Assembly (NCBI RefSeq): GCF_900637865.1
Contig: NZ_LR134418.1
Location: forward strand, 124,001-188,000
DNA from: Legionella adelaidensis
Lineage (GTDB): Bacteria; Pseudomonadota; Gammaproteobacteria; Legionellales; Legionellaceae
DNA length: 64,000 nt
Reading direction: 5' to 3'
Shown here: positions 1-9,115 of the stretch, in pieces
How positions within the stretch are numbered: the stretch's first letter is position 1
How the letters are laid out: every line of letters starts with the position of its first letter
Position numbers and translations under genes: made by a program
Notes under the pieces: model-generated
The model's input: the letters and a program-made list of their open reading frames with translations, nothing else
The model's database searches: none
Told to the model about the DNA's origin: nothing

Positions 1-77
1 GTATTATATACGGTACGTATATAAAGTCGATTCCCTCAAATACCACATCTCCATTTGACGAGTATTGATTATCTTGG

Positions 78-104
78 TAAAAAAAACGCGCCAGTTAGGC
101 GCGC
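78..104 (-). terminator. Rho-independent terminator of the hupB-tRNA unit
   Basis: On the minus strand a 6-bp GC-only stem (GCGCC core, arms 98-103 and 87-92) with a 5-nt loop is followed by seven T residues. It starts 8 nt after the CCA end of tRNA-Asp. The position suits termination of the hupB-tRNA-Val-tRNA-Asp transcript. Confidence 0.85.
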
Positions 105-111
105 TTTGTGC

Positions 112-188
112 TGGCGGAGTGGACGGGACTCGAACCCGCGACCCCCGGCGTGACAGGCCGATATTCTAACCAGCTGAACTACCACTCC
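112..188 (-). tRNA. tRNA-Asp (anticodon GUC)
   Basis: Read on the minus strand, this 77-nt sequence folds as a standard cloverleaf. The 7-bp acceptor stem starts GGAGTGG, the anticodon loop is CTGTCAC with anticodon GTC, the T-arm contains GGTTCGAGTCC, and CCA is encoded at the 3' end (112-114). It lies 6 nt after tRNA-Val and directly before the terminator. Confidence 0.97.
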
Positions 189-194
189 AATTCA

Positions 195-270
195 TGGTGG
201 GTGCTGCAGGGATCGAACCTGCGACCCTCGCCTTGTAAGGGCGATGCTCTCCCAGCTGAGCTAAGCACCC
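195..270 (-). tRNA. tRNA-Val (anticodon UAC)
   Basis: This 76-nt cloverleaf on the minus strand has acceptor GGGTGCT, anticodon loop CTTACAA with anticodon TAC, T-loop GGTTCGATCC and an encoded CCA. Its 5' end is only 6 nt downstream of the hupB stop codon. No promoter fits in that gap, so it is probably processed from a hupB transcript. Confidence 0.97.
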
Positions 271-276
271 AGAAAA

Positions 277-552
277 TTACTTCTGTACAGCTTCTTTTAG
301 TTTTTTGCCAGCTCTAAACTTGGCAACACGTGAAGCTGGAATCTGAATAGCCTTTCCTGTCTGCGGATTACGTCCGGTACGCGCAGAGCGGTTACCAGTT
401 GAGAAAGATCCGAATCCTGGTAAAACAACTTGATCGCCACGTTTCAGCACATCTGTAATAGTTGCCATAAATGTATCTAGCACTCTATTAGCATCTGCTT
501 TTGTTACTCCTGAACCATTAGCGATGGCTTCAACCAATTCACTTTTATTCAT
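277..552 (-). CDS. hupB: DNA-binding protein HU (beta type)
   Basis: HU is a small basic nucleoid protein that binds and bends DNA without strong sequence preference. The product is 91 aa and shows the family features: an N-terminal helical pair starting MNKSELVEAIA, the GFGSFS turn, and the DNA-binding arm with RTGRNPQTGK and IPASRVAKFRAGK. Two adjacent ATG codons are possible starts. I chose the second (552) because the GGGG ribosome site then has normal spacing and the protein starts like known HU proteins. It lies downstream of lon, as in many proteobacteria, but has its own promoter. tRNA-Val follows 6 nt after the stop. Confidence 0.96.
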   Translation of the reverse strand: MNKSELVEAIANGSGVTKADANRVLDTFMATITDVLKRGDQVVLPGFGSFSTGNRSARTGRNPQTGKAIQIPASRVAKFRAGKKLKEAVQK

Positions 553-592
553 CATTTCCCCTTTGCTGATTATTCATCCTTTTCCGGAGCTG

Positions 593-621
593 ATTAAATC
601 AGATTCATCCGCTCTAGTCAA
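593..621 (-). promoter_or_regulatory. Sigma70-type promoter of hupB
   Basis: The minus strand shows TTGACT (616-621), a 17-nt spacer and TTTAAT (593-598), each 5 of 6 to consensus. It lies about 40 nt before the hupB start in the lon-hupB gap, so hupB and the two tRNAs can be transcribed without lon. Confidence 0.7.
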
Positions 622-677
622 GCTTGTTACTTCCTTGAGAGCCCGCCAGTAGCGGGCAACGACGAGAAATATACCCG

Positions 678-3113
678 TTATTCAGAGGCGTGTAAATCCT
701 TATTTCCGTTTTTTTTTGCACTTTGCTCCGGAAAAGTAGAAATTACAGTAGGCTCATGAACCAACGGACTTTTTTGCAGCGCTATTTGTAATACCTGTTC
801 TATATTTTTTACGGGATGAATTGTTAGTTTTTTCAAGACGTTATCTGGAATTTCCACCAAATCCTTTTTATTTTCCTCAGGAATGATGACATGTTTGATT
901 CCTCCGCGATGCGCAGCTAATAACTTTTCTTTTAAACCGCCAATTGGAAGAACTTGCCCACGTAAAGTTATTTCACCTGTCATTGCCACATCAGCACGGA
1001 CGGGGATTTGCGTTATTACGGAGACTAAAGCCGTACACATTCCTATTCCTGCGCTAGGCCCATCTTTAGGTGTCGCACCTTCGGGTACGTGCACGTGGAA
1101 ATCTTGTTTCTCGAAGAAATCCTCCGCTAAATCAAAGAGCTTTGCCCGACTTCTTACTACAGTCATAGCGGCATGAATAGATTCCTGCATCACCTCACCT
1201 AATTGGCCGGTATGCAAGGTTTTACCTTTTCCTGGCATCATAGAGGCTTCAATCGTTAGAAGCTCGCCGCCTACACTAGTCCATGCAAGTCCTGTGACTT
1301 GGCCGACTTGATCAAACTGCTCAGCCAAACCATAGCGAAACTTTTCCACCCCTAAGAATTTTTCAATATTATTTTTGCCCACCACTATTTTACGCTTCTT
1401 GTTATGGGTCAAAATATCTTTGACTACTTTCCGGCAAATATGCGCTATCTCACGTTCTAAATTTCGAACACCGGCTTCACGTGTGTAGTGACGTATAATT
1501 TCGTGTATCGCACCACTGGTTATATCTATTTCTTCCGTTTTTAAGCCATTTAATGACTGTTGTTTGGGAACCAGATAATTTTCAGCGATATGAACTTTTT
1601 CATCTTCGGTATATCCGGCCAAACGAATAACTTCCATACGATCCAGTAAGGGAGCAGGTATTTCAAGCGAGTTAGCGGTAGCAATAAACATTACATCGCT
1701 TAAATCATAGTTTACTTCCAAATAGTGATCATTGAAGGTATGGTTTTGTTCCGGATCGAGTACTTCCAATAGTGCAGAAGCAGGATCGCCACGAAAATCC
1801 ATAGCCATTTTGTCCACTTCATCGAGCATAATAAGAGGATTTTTCACCTTCGCCTTGCAAAGCTTTTGTATAATCTTGCCAGGCATGGAGCCAATATAGG
1901 TACGGCGATGGCCACGAATTTCGGCCTCGTCTCTAACGCCTCCTAATGCAATGCGGATAAAGGTTCGGCCTGTAGCGTTGGCAATGGATTGTCCTAATGA
2001 TGTTTTTCCTACACCTGGGGGCCCTACCAAACACAAAATAGGCCCTTTAATACGTTTTACGCGCTGTTGTACAGCGAGGTACTCAAGAATACGCTCTTTT
2101 ACTTTCTCTAAACCGTAGTGGTCTTTATCTAATATTTTTTCCGCTTTACGTAAATCAAATTGAATTTTGGATTTCTTTTTCCACGGTACACAAAGCATCC
2201 AATCTAAATAGTTGCGAATGACTGTCGCCTCGGCAGACATAGGTGACATCATTTTTAATTTTTGCAATTCAGAAAGCGCTTTTTCCTTGGCTTCTTTAGG
2301 CATTCCTGCTTTGATAATTGATTTCTCTAGCTGCTCGATTTCATTACCTTCTTCACCCATGTCCCCCAGTTCTTTTTGAATGGCCTTCATTTGCTCATTG
2401 AGGTAATACTCGCGCTGGCTTTTTTCCATTTGACGTTTCACCCGACCTCTCACGCGTTTTTCTACTTGTAAAAGATCGATTTCTGTTTCAATAACCGCCA
2501 TTAATTTTTCTAAACGCGCACCAACGTCCAATGTTTCTAATAATATCTGTTTATCCTCAACCTTAAGGGTTAAGTGAGCCGCAATGGTATCCGCCAAACG
2601 CCCGGGCTCTTCAATCACAGCCATGGAACTCAGTACTTCGGGTGGGATTTTTTTATTTAATTTTATATATTGTTCAAACTGAGACATGATAGAACGCATT
2701 AAAATCTCAATTTCAACTTGTTTTAAAGCGTCGCTTACTTCCTCAATAGGTTCCAGATTGGCGGTAATATAATTTTGAGATTGGTGATACTCTTTCACCC
2801 GCGCCCTACGCTCGCCTTCGACAAGTACTTTTACTGTTCCATCAGGTAATTTTAGTAATTGCAGAACACTTGAAATAGTACCTAAATCAAAAATATCTGC
2901 AGGGGTGGGATCATCATGCGCAGATTTTCTTTGGGCAACTAAAAATATTTGTTTATTGTTTATCATAGCCGCTTCTAAAGCACGGATTGATTTTTCGCGG
3001 CCTACAAACAAGGGAATAACCATATGTGGATAAACCACCACATCTCGTAGTGGTAAAACAGGTAAATTATCTAATGATTCTTTATTTTGTAGCGTCAACT
3101 CATTCTCAGACAT
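678..3113 (-). CDS. lon: ATP-dependent protease Lon
   Basis: Lon unfolds and degrades damaged and regulatory proteins in the cytoplasm. The 811-aa product has the N-terminal substrate domain (about 18-220), a coiled middle section, an AAA+ module with Walker [10 protein letters not shown] near residue 361, and the C-terminal peptidase domain. Its Ser-Lys dyad is S687 (KDGPSAG) and K730 (GGLKEK), the 43-residue spacing seen in E. coli Lon. An upstream TTG at 3128 could extend the frame, but GAAAGGG lies 6 nt before the ATG at 3113, so I use that. The last 30 or so residues are a polar tail. It is the fourth gene of tig-clpP-clpX-lon-hupB. Confidence 0.97.
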   Translation of the reverse strand: MSENELTLQNKESLDNLPVLPLRDVVVYPHMVIPLFVGREKSIRALEAAMINNKQIFLVAQRKSAHDDPTPADIFDLGTISSVLQLLKLPDGTVKVLVEGERRARVKEYHQSQNYITANLEPIEEVSDALKQVEIEILMRSIMSQFEQYIKLNKKIPPEVLSSMAVIEEPGRLADTIAAHLTLKVEDKQILLETLDVGARLEKLMAVIETEIDLLQVEKRVRGRVKRQMEKSQREYYLNEQMKAIQKELGDMGEEGNEIEQLEKSIIKAGMPKEAKEKALSELQKLKMMSPMSAEATVIRNYLDWMLCVPWKKKSKIQFDLRKAEKILDKDHYGLEKVKERILEYLAVQQRVKRIKGPILCLVGPPGVGKTSLGQSIANATGRTFIRIALGGVRDEAEIRGHRRTYIGSMPGKIIQKLCKAKVKNPLIMLDEVDKMAMDFRGDPASALLEVLDPEQNHTFNDHYLEVNYDLSDVMFIATANSLEIPAPLLDRMEVIRLAGYTEDEKVHIAENYLVPKQQSLNGLKTEEIDITSGAIHEIIRHYTREAGVRNLEREIAHICRKVVKDILTHNKKRKIVVGKNNIEKFLGVEKFRYGLAEQFDQVGQVTGLAWTSVGGELLTIEASMMPGKGKTLHTGQLGEVMQESIHAAMTVVRSRAKLFDLAEDFFEKQDFHVHVPEGATPKDGPSAGIGMCTALVSVITQIPVRADVAMTGEITLRGQVLPIGGLKEKLLAAHRGGIKHVIIPEENKKDLVEIPDNVLKKLTIHPVKNIEQVLQIALQKSPLVHEPTVISTFPEQSAKKNGNKDLHASE

Positions 3114-3189
3114 TATGATCCCTTTCAACTAAAATGCGGACGTGAAACTTTTTGTTGCAAACTATTTTTTGAGGTACTGACTAATTTAA

Positions 3190-4455
3190 TTACTCAGTAC
3201 CACTAGCCACGGATTGCTCGTCTTGATAAATCAAGAGAGGTTTTGCAGCATTGTTAACAACATTCTCATCAACAACAACTTTATGAACACCTTCCAAGGA
3301 AGGTAATTCATACATGGTGTCTAAAAGAATATTTTCAAGGATGGACCGTAAACCACGAGCACCAATCTTCCTGGAAAGTGCTTTTTTAGCGATAAGTCGA
3401 AGCGCATCTTCACGAAATTCAAGCTCCACATTTTCCATTTTAAAAAGAGCAAGAAATTGCTTGGTGAGTGCGTTCTTAGGCTGTGTAAGAATGGCCACAA
3501 GGGCATCTTCATTTAATTCATGTAGCGAGGTAACAACCGGGAGACGGCCAACAAACTCAGGTATGAGACCATATTTTACCAAATCTTCAGACTCTAGTGA
3601 GTCCATTACTTTTTCAAGATCTGCCCCGTCTTTTTTATTTTTTAACTCTGCGGAAAAGCCAATACCTGACTTATCACTTCGATCTCTTATTACTTTCTCA
3701 AGTCCTGCAAAAGCCCCACCGCAAATAAATAAAATATTAGAAGTGTCTACTTGTAAAAATTCCTGTTGAGGATGTTTTCTGCCACCTTGTGGAGGAACGG
3801 AGGCAATTGTCCCTTCAATTAGTTTCAATAAAGCTTGTTGGACGCCTTCGCCGGATACATCCCGAGTAATTGAGGGGTTATCTGATTTTCTAGAAATTTT
3901 ATCAATTTCGTCAATATAAACAATTCCCCGTTGGGCTTTTTCAATATCGTAATCACATTTCTGTAATAATTTTTGAATGATATTTTCAACATCTTCACCA
4001 ACGTACCCTGCTTCTGTAAGCGTAGTCGCATCAGCCATTGCAAAAGGAACATTTAATAACCTGGCTAATGTTTGCGCAAGTAAAGTTTTACCACTACCCG
4101 TAGGACCGATAAGAAGGATATTGCTTTTACCTAACTCCAAGCCTTCTTCACTTTTATGTTGCATACGTTTGTAGTGATTGTATACCGCTACCGATAAAAC
4201 TTTTTTTGCATGGGGTTGACCAATAACATATTCGTCAAGAAAAGCTGCGATTTCTTTTGGTGTGGGCAGGTGGGTTTCAGTCTCTTCATGAACTTCTTGG
4301 GTTTCTTCCCGGATTATATCATTGCATAATTCAACACATTCATCGCAGACAAAAACAGAAGGTCCAGCAATTAATTTTTTTACTTCATGCTGGCTTTTAC
4401 CACAAAAGGAACAGTATAAAACTTTCTCTTCATTGCCGTTTCCGGTTTTACTCAT
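3190..4455 (-). CDS. clpX: ClpX, ATPase subunit of the ClpXP protease
   Basis: ClpX is a hexameric AAA+ unfoldase that feeds substrates into ClpP. The 421-aa product has the N-terminal four-cysteine zinc domain (YCSFCGKS and VCDECVELC), Walker A GPTGSGKT, Walker [10 protein letters not shown], the sensor region around the RDVSGEGVQ stretch, and the [12 protein letters not shown] segment typical of ClpX. The length is normal for the family. A GGGG ribosome site stands 8 nt before the ATG. It is downstream of clpP, separated by about 290 bp that hold a repeat element, so it may also have its own promoter. Confidence 0.98.
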   Translation of the reverse strand: MSKTGNGNEEKVLYCSFCGKSQHEVKKLIAGPSVFVCDECVELCNDIIREETQEVHEETETHLPTPKEIAAFLDEYVIGQPHAKKVLSVAVYNHYKRMQHKSEEGLELGKSNILLIGPTGSGKTLLAQTLARLLNVPFAMADATTLTEAGYVGEDVENIIQKLLQKCDYDIEKAQRGIVYIDEIDKISRKSDNPSITRDVSGEGVQQALLKLIEGTIASVPPQGGRKHPQQEFLQVDTSNILFICGGAFAGLEKVIRDRSDKSGIGFSAELKNKKDGADLEKVMDSLESEDLVKYGLIPEFVGRLPVVTSLHELNEDALVAILTQPKNALTKQFLALFKMENVELEFREDALRLIAKKALSRKIGARGLRSILENILLDTMYELPSLEGVHKVVVDENVVNNAAKPLLIYQDEQSVASGTE

Positions 4456-4639
4456 CTACTAAACCCCTTTTTTACTAAAACATCTCTTTTAGTAAAATTT
4501 TAGTCAATTAGAAATTAATCGCCAGTTTAACATTCGGCTCTCATCTTCGAACCTTTCCGTGGATTTAAAATCCCACTCCTTCATGGCTTTGCGCGCGGTT
4601 AAACAAAATCGTTAGTTTCAGCCCCACTCTTCGTTAAGA

Positions 4640-4742
4640 TTGAAACCCTGGTTGCAAGCAACCAGGCTACGAATAAATTTCCGCTTACGCAGGAATGACA
4701 GTCATTAAAAAGTAATGGTCCTTAGCTCTGGCCCAACCTACT
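4640..4742. repeat. Dispersed palindromic repeat, copy a (clpP-clpX gap)
   Basis: The clpP-clpX gap holds a perfect 9-bp hairpin (CCTGGTTGC at 4647-4655, its complement at 4658-4666). It is followed by the family's GGAATGACA and CATTAAAAAGT segments and the closing GGCCCAACCTAC, which ends a few bases before the clpP stop codon. The same pieces recur at 16.2, 40.6, 47.7, 50.4, 51.4, 59.3 and 63.6 kb. The rest of the 4456-4744 gap shows no gene. Confidence 0.6.
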
Positions 4743-4744
4743 TT

Positions 4745-5368
4745 CTATTTCTCATCCCTATCGTATAACACTTTGTCGATTAATCCATATTCAGCGGCTT
4801 GAGTAGCACTCATAAAATTATCGCGTTCCGTATCTATCATTATTTTATCAGGTGTTTTTCCTGTGTGCTTGGCCATAATACTATTTAACCTTTCTCTTAC
4901 TGCTAAGGTTTCACGAGCATGGATCTCAATATCGGTTGCCTGGCCTCGATAGCCCCCTAGAGGCTGGTGAATCATAACGCGTGAGTTAGGTAAACAATAG
5001 CGTTTGCCCGCAGCACCCGCGCATAATAATAAAGCAGCTGCGCTAGCTGCCTGGCCTACACAGAGAGTACTTACATCAGGTTTTATAAATTGCATTGTAT
5101 CATAAATAGCAAGGCCAGCCGTGACCACTCCACCTGGTGAATTTATATACAATGAAATATCTTTCTCGGGGTTCTCAGACTCTAAAAATAGCAACTGAGC
5201 AACGACTAAATTAGCCATATGATCTTCTACTTCACCCAATAAAAAGATAATTCTCTCTTTGAGAAGACGTGAGTAGATATCATACGAGCGTTCACCTCTT
5301 GCTGTTTGTTCAATCACCATAGGAACTAGATGACTGGCATTTCTTATCTGTTCAGAGTAACCCCGCAT
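4745..5368 (-). CDS. clpP: ClpP, proteolytic subunit of ClpXP/ClpAP
   Basis: ClpP is the tetradecameric serine peptidase chamber served by ClpX. The 207-aa product has the full catalytic triad: S109 in GQAASAAA, H134 in MIHQPLGG and D183 in ERDNFMS. The N-terminus up to about residue 13 looks like the short propeptide that is cleaved on assembly. It starts 2 nt after the tig stop, so the two are probably translated from one mRNA. The stop TAG lies just after the CCAACCTAC end of a dispersed repeat. Confidence 0.98.
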   Translation of the reverse strand: MRGYSEQIRNASHLVPMVIEQTARGERSYDIYSRLLKERIIFLLGEVEDHMANLVVAQLLFLESENPEKDISLYINSPGGVVTAGLAIYDTMQFIKPDVSTLCVGQAASAAALLLCAGAAGKRYCLPNSRVMIHQPLGGYRGQATDIEIHARETLAVRERLNSIMAKHTGKTPDKIMIDTERDNFMSATQAAEYGLIDKVLYDRDEK

Positions 5369-5370
5369 GT

Positions 5371-6759
5371 TTAAGCTCCTTTCTCTTCTTTGTCCTTTTT
5401 ACTTTCTTTTTTACTTTCTTTCTTGCTGCTCTTTTCCTTTTCTTCTTCTTTCTCTTGCTTAGGATTCATAACATCCTGGTATTTCATTGTTTTCTTGCTT
5501 ACTTTTGCATTTTCAAGAATTTTATCAGAAACAATTTCTTCCATAACCAAAGCTTCTACTTCGGCCATTCTTTCCTTATTGCCTCTATACCACTCTCGTA
5601 ATTCTTCGGGGCTTTCGTAAGCACCAGCAAACTTGTCAATCATCCCATTAACGCGATCTTTGTCGGCTACGAGTTGATGTTTTTTAACATATTCAGAGAA
5701 TAATAGACCTAGATGAACACGTCGCGTTGCTTGTTCCTCAAACATTGAGCGTGGGAAATCAGGAATCTTCTCATGATCATGATGTTCTGGACCAAATATA
5801 CGATGAAACATTTCATGTTTCAGGTGTTCAATTTCTTGGTTTACTAACGAATTGGGTATTTCAAAAGCATTTTTTTCTAGCAGTTTATCAAATATTTTTT
5901 CTCTGTTTAAAGAGCTTACACGTCTTTCCAATTCGCGCGTCATATTGTCATTAATATCTTTCTTAAGCGCGTCCATACCGCCTTTGATATTAAATTTTTC
6001 AGCAAAAGAATCGTCCAACGCCGGTAATTTTCCTTCCATTACTTTAGTAACAGTTACTTTAAAAGTGGCGTCTTTACCTGCTAACTCTTGCGCCCCATAT
6101 TCTTTTGGAAATGTCACTTTCAGATCGAATTCCTTATCTTTTTGAGCGCCAATTAAACCTTCTTCAAAACCGGGGATCATATTTTTGGAGCCAATAACAA
6201 TTTCAAAATCATTGGCTTTACCGCCTTCAAAGGGTTCATCATTTATAAAACCTTCAAAATTAGCAATAACTTTATCGCCTTCTTTTACTTTACGTGAAAC
6301 TTCATGCCAGTCTTTATTTTGTTCCCGTAATTTTTCGATCATTTCATTTACATCACTGTCTTTTACTTCACAGGATATGATTTCAACTTTATCTTGATCT
6401 AACTCATTTATGTTAATTTCGGGGAACACTTCAAAAGTCGCACTGTATTTAAAATCTTTCCCTTCTTCCAATTGTTCTGGTTCGATAGAAGGATAACCTA
6501 CCGGAACTAATTTTTTTTGTTCCATTGCTTCACTTAATGTGGATTGCACCATATCCCGCGCAACTTCTTGACGCACGCCATCTGAATAACGTTTTTTAAT
6601 AACGGGGAAAGGGGCTTTACCTGGTCTAAAACCATCTACTTTAACCTTGCGAGCTAGATTTTTGAGGCGCAGGCTCACTTCTTCCTCTACTTTTTCGGTA
6701 GGTACCGAAATGGTCACTTTACGTTCTAAACCTTTTAAAGTCTCAACCGAAACTTGCAT
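5371..6759 (-). CDS. tig: Trigger factor, ribosome-associated chaperone
   Basis: Trigger factor binds the ribosome exit tunnel and shields nascent chains. The 462-aa product has the N-terminal ribosome-binding domain with the GFRPGKAP signature (about 44-51), an FKBP-type peptidyl-prolyl isomerase domain (about 150-245, with [17 protein letters not shown]) and the C-terminal helical chaperone arms. The last 30 residues are an unusual lysine/glutamate-only run that extends the family's normal end. I use the ATG at 6759 because GAGGTG lies 6 nt upstream; a TTG one codon earlier is less likely. It heads the clp-lon run and follows the Leu tRNA closely. Confidence 0.97.
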   Translation of the reverse strand: MQVSVETLKGLERKVTISVPTEKVEEEVSLRLKNLARKVKVDGFRPGKAPFPVIKKRYSDGVRQEVARDMVQSTLSEAMEQKKLVPVGYPSIEPEQLEEGKDFKYSATFEVFPEININELDQDKVEIISCEVKDSDVNEMIEKLREQNKDWHEVSRKVKEGDKVIANFEGFINDEPFEGGKANDFEIVIGSKNMIPGFEEGLIGAQKDKEFDLKVTFPKEYGAQELAGKDATFKVTVTKVMEGKLPALDDSFAEKFNIKGGMDALKKDINDNMTRELERRVSSLNREKIFDKLLEKNAFEIPNSLVNQEIEHLKHEMFHRIFGPEHHDHEKIPDFPRSMFEEQATRRVHLGLLFSEYVKKHQLVADKDRVNGMIDKFAGAYESPEELREWYRGNKERMAEVEALVMEEIVSDKILENAKVSKKTMKYQDVMNPKQEKEEEKEKSSKKESKKESKKDKEEKGA

Positions 6760-6793
6760 CAAATCACCTCATTTAAATAGATGTTTTTATGAA

Positions 6794-6878
6794 TGGTGCG
6801 AAAGGAGAGACTCGAACTCTCACGGGTTACCCCACTGGAACCTAAATCCAGCGCGTCTACCAGTTCCGCCACTTTCGC
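6794..6878 (-). tRNA. tRNA-Leu (anticodon UAG)
   Basis: This 85-nt class II tRNA on the minus strand has acceptor GCGAAAG, anticodon loop TTTAGGT with anticodon TAG, a long variable arm (GTGGGGTAACCC), T-loop GTTCGAGTC and an encoded CCA. It is the last of four tRNAs transcribed toward tig. Confidence 0.96.
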
Positions 6879-6967
6879 AAACAGGGTGGAATTATTAAAC
6901 AGTATAATTGTCTTGTAAAGACTCAGGATGAATCGAGAAGTAAGACAATTCATAATTTTTGATTTAC

Positions 6968-7044
6968 TGGGGTGAACGATGGGACTCGAACCCACGACAA
7001 CCGGGATCACAACCCGGGGCTCTACCAACTGAGCTACGCCCACC
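6968..7044 (-). tRNA. tRNA-His (anticodon GUG)
   Basis: This 77-nt minus-strand cloverleaf carries the extra 5' G (G-1) opposite C73, the hallmark of tRNA-His. The anticodon is GTG within TTGTGAT, and CCA is encoded. It closely resembles the E. coli tRNA-His sequence. Confidence 0.97.
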
Positions 7045-7087
7045 ATAACTATTACCATAATAAGAGAATACCGCACTCGACGTGTAT

Positions 7088-7164
7088 TGGCACGCCCGGC
7101 AGGATTCGAACCTGCTACCCTCGGCTTAGAAGGCCGATGCTCTATCCAGATGAGCTACGGGCGC
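7088..7164 (-). tRNA. tRNA-Arg (anticodon UCU)
   Basis: This 77-nt minus-strand cloverleaf has acceptor GCGCCCG, anticodon loop CTTCTAA with anticodon TCT, T-loop GGTTCGAATCC and an encoded CCA. It decodes AGA/AGG and is second in the Pro-Arg-His-Leu cluster. Confidence 0.96.
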
Positions 7165-7172
7165 AATTAAAG

Positions 7173-7249
7173 TGGTCGGGGTGGAGAGATTCGAACTCCC
7201 GACATCCTGCTCCCAAAGCAGGCGCGCTACCAGACTGCGCTACACCCCG
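7173..7249 (-). tRNA. tRNA-Pro (anticodon UGG)
   Basis: This 77-nt minus-strand cloverleaf has acceptor CGGGGTG, anticodon loop TTTGGGA with anticodon TGG, T-loop AGTTCGAATCT and an encoded CCA. It is the first tRNA behind the promoter at 7277-7305. Confidence 0.96.
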
Positions 7250-7276
7250 TGAACCCGTCCCAAGGACAGAGCGCAA

Positions 7277-7305
7277 ATGATACTCGCAGGCTACCTGAAG
7301 GTCAA
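7277..7305 (-). promoter_or_regulatory. Sigma70-type promoter of the Pro-Arg-His-Leu tRNA cluster
   Basis: The minus strand shows TTGACC (7300-7305), a 17-nt spacer and TATCAT (7277-7282), each 5 of 6 to consensus, about 27 nt before tRNA-Pro. The discriminator that follows is GC-containing (GCGC), as in stable-RNA promoters under stringent control. The -10 box covers the first ATG of the recombinase open frame, which argues against that ATG as its start. Confidence 0.72.
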
Positions 7306-7378
7306 GAAGAAAATAGTGAATTGCTGTCTCTTATTTCTTACGTTACGATGCTTGAATCTAGCAACCTTACTATTAGTT

Positions 7379-8596
7379 ATGAAAACAACTCTACTTCCTT
7401 TATTTGATAATATAGATCATTTACATAAAAATGCATTGCATGCAGTTTTACCTGGTGAACAATTTCGCACTGATTTTAATTACACTCTCAATTTTTTGAA
7501 AAGCTACAATGGCAGCTTAGGAACTTTCAACAGCTATCGCCGCGAAGTTGAGCGGCTATTACAGTGGTGTTGGGTGATTAGAAAAAACACCCTTCCACAT
7601 ATAAAAAGAGAGGACATTGAGCAGTTTGTTAAATTTTGTCAAAACCCACCACAAACCTGGATTAGTTTAAAAAAAGTGCCGCGTTTTTTAGAAAAAGAAG
7701 GAATGCGAGTACCCAACCCGGACTGGCGACCTTTTGTTGTTACATTATCAAAAACTGCCCGCAAAAATGGCGAAACTGTCTCATTAAATAAATTCAATTT
7801 ATCGCAGGGAGCCATTCAAGAAATATTTGCCATTTTGAGTACTTTTTTTAATTTTTTAATCGCTGAAGAATATTTAGTTTCCAACCCTGTCGCTTTAATC
7901 AGGCAAAAAAGTAAATTTATCAGGAAACGCCAACAAACAGCCCCCATCAGGCGCTTAAGTTTAATGCAGTGGGATGCCGTTTTGCGTTCTGCTGAAAATT
8001 TAGCGCAAGAAAACCCGGAAAAACATGAAAGAACACGATTTATTATAAGCATCCTTTATGGCATGTATTTACGCATCTCGGAACTGGCGGCAAGCGATCG
8101 CTGGATTCCTACGATGAATGACTTTGCGAAAGATAGTAATGGGTCTTGGTGGTTTACAACGGTAGGCAAAGGAAATAAAGAACGTCAAATTGCAGTCAGC
8201 GAAGCAATGCTTGAAAGTTTAACCCGTTGGCGATTGTTCTTAGGCCTTACTCCCCTGCCCTCTCCTGCCGATAACTCGCCGCTTCTGCCTAAAATACGCG
8301 GCACTGGACCTATGAGTGACACCGCTCCTCTGCGCAGGATTGTGCAACATTGTTTTGATTTAGCCGGGGATTTATTACGCAAAGAAAACCAACAGGAAGA
8401 AGCGGATACGTTAAAAGCAGCAACTGTTCATTGGTTAAGGCATACCGGTATTTCCGAAGATGTAAAAATCAGACCGCGAGAACATGTAAGAGATGATGCA
8501 GGACATAGCTCAAGTGCTACGACCGATAGGTATATTGATGTGGAATTACAGGCGAGATATCAGTCGGCCAAGAAGAAGAGTATTGTTCCAGGTTGA
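7379..8596 (+). CDS. Tyrosine recombinase (phage-integrase/XerC-like family)
   Basis: This 405-aa protein is a site-specific DNA recombinase. The N-terminal half is a SAM-like core-binding domain (about 50-200), and the C-terminal half is the catalytic domain. All catalytic residues are present: Arg in GMYLRISEL, Lys in VGKGNKER, the H-x-x-R pair in VHWLRHTG, His in DAGHSSS and the Tyr nucleophile in TTDRYID. The frame is open from 7277, but that ATG lies in the tRNA promoter, so I prefer 7379. It is transcribed away from the tRNA-Pro end. No flanking att duplication or other mobile gene is visible, so it may be a resident recombinase. It is longer than XerC or XerD (about 300 aa). Confidence 0.85.
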   Translation: MKTTLLPLFDNIDHLHKNALHAVLPGEQFRTDFNYTLNFLKSYNGSLGTFNSYRREVERLLQWCWVIRKNTLPHIKREDIEQFVKFCQNPPQTWISLKKVPRFLEKEGMRVPNPDWRPFVVTLSKTARKNGETVSLNKFNLSQGAIQEIFAILSTFFNFLIAEEYLVSNPVALIRQKSKFIRKRQQTAPIRRLSLMQWDAVLRSAENLAQENPEKHERTRFIISILYGMYLRISELAASDRWIPTMNDFAKDSNGSWWFTTVGKGNKERQIAVSEAMLESLTRWRLFLGLTPLPSPADNSPLLPKIRGTGPMSDTAPLRRIVQHCFDLAGDLLRKENQQEEADTLKAATVHWLRHTGISEDVKIRPREHVRDDAGHSSSATTDRYIDVELQARYQSAKKKSIVPG

Positions 8597-8676
8597 GCAT
8601 CAGTTCCCCTGGAAACGTGTCGGTTAGTGCTGGATTGCACATGGCGTCAAACCTGCAGAATATAGCTGATTAAGCC

Positions 8677-9096
8677 TCAAGGTTTATGAACAGTCAATAA
8701 AATCGCAAATGTAAGCCAAAAGGCCATCCCAATTACATAAGTATGCGCTAAGGGTTCATATCTTTTTTTAGCCTTCGCTACGAGTAATAAAATGAGAACC
8801 GGTAAAATACCAAACAAGAATAAATGCAGAATATGTGTGAATAACATAGAATTTTTTTCTATAGGAGAAAGATTATCTATCCAATTCATAAAATCGTGTA
8901 AATAGATTTTTATCCACAGAAGAATTTTAACGCCTAGCTCTTCATAATATTCAACCAGCCAGGAAGCAAGGATTAAAGGAACAAATAATTTAAATCCAGG
9001 TATAGAAAAAATTCTTTTAAATAAATTGCCGAATTCTTGTGAAAAGAACACTACGATAGCAGAAGCGCACACGACTAAAAGAATAGTTAGATACAT
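8677..9096 (-). CDS. Small membrane protein, function unknown
   Basis: I do not recognise this 139-aa product. It has four likely membrane segments: about 1-20 (LTILLVVCASAIVVFF), 34-52, 85-108 (ILHLFLFGILPVLILLLVA) and 120-136. An amphipathic stretch with KILLWIKIYLHDFMNWI lies between the second and third. It ends far from uup's start and follows uup on the same strand with an 18-nt gap, so it may be co-transcribed with the ridA-uup unit. No enzymatic motif is visible. Confidence 0.7.
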   Translation of the reverse strand: MYLTILLVVCASAIVVFFSQEFGNLFKRIFSIPGFKLFVPLILASWLVEYYEELGVKILLWIKIYLHDFMNWIDNLSPIEKNSMLFTHILHLFLFGILPVLILLLVAKAKKRYEPLAHTYVIGMAFWLTFAILLTVHKP

Positions 9097-9115
9097 TTAC
9101 TCTTTACTCAATTGG

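Noticed and set aside
108-317. 69-aa plus-strand open frame over tRNA-Asp and tRNA-Val
   Set aside because: Same artefact: antisense of tRNAs, with the typical WTGLEPATP wording.
3314-3769. 151-aa open frame antisense to clpX
   Set aside because: It lies wholly inside a certain gene, has serine-rich shadow composition and no ribosome site.
6972-7280. 102-aa plus-strand open frame over the tRNA cluster
   Set aside because: It is the antisense of three tRNA genes; its protein-like words (GTRTHD, GRIRTCYP) are the familiar false translations of tRNA complements.
7173-8660. Genomic island inserted at tRNA-Pro
   Set aside because: No duplicate of the tRNA 3' end is found downstream of the recombinase, and the next genes are conserved housekeeping genes.
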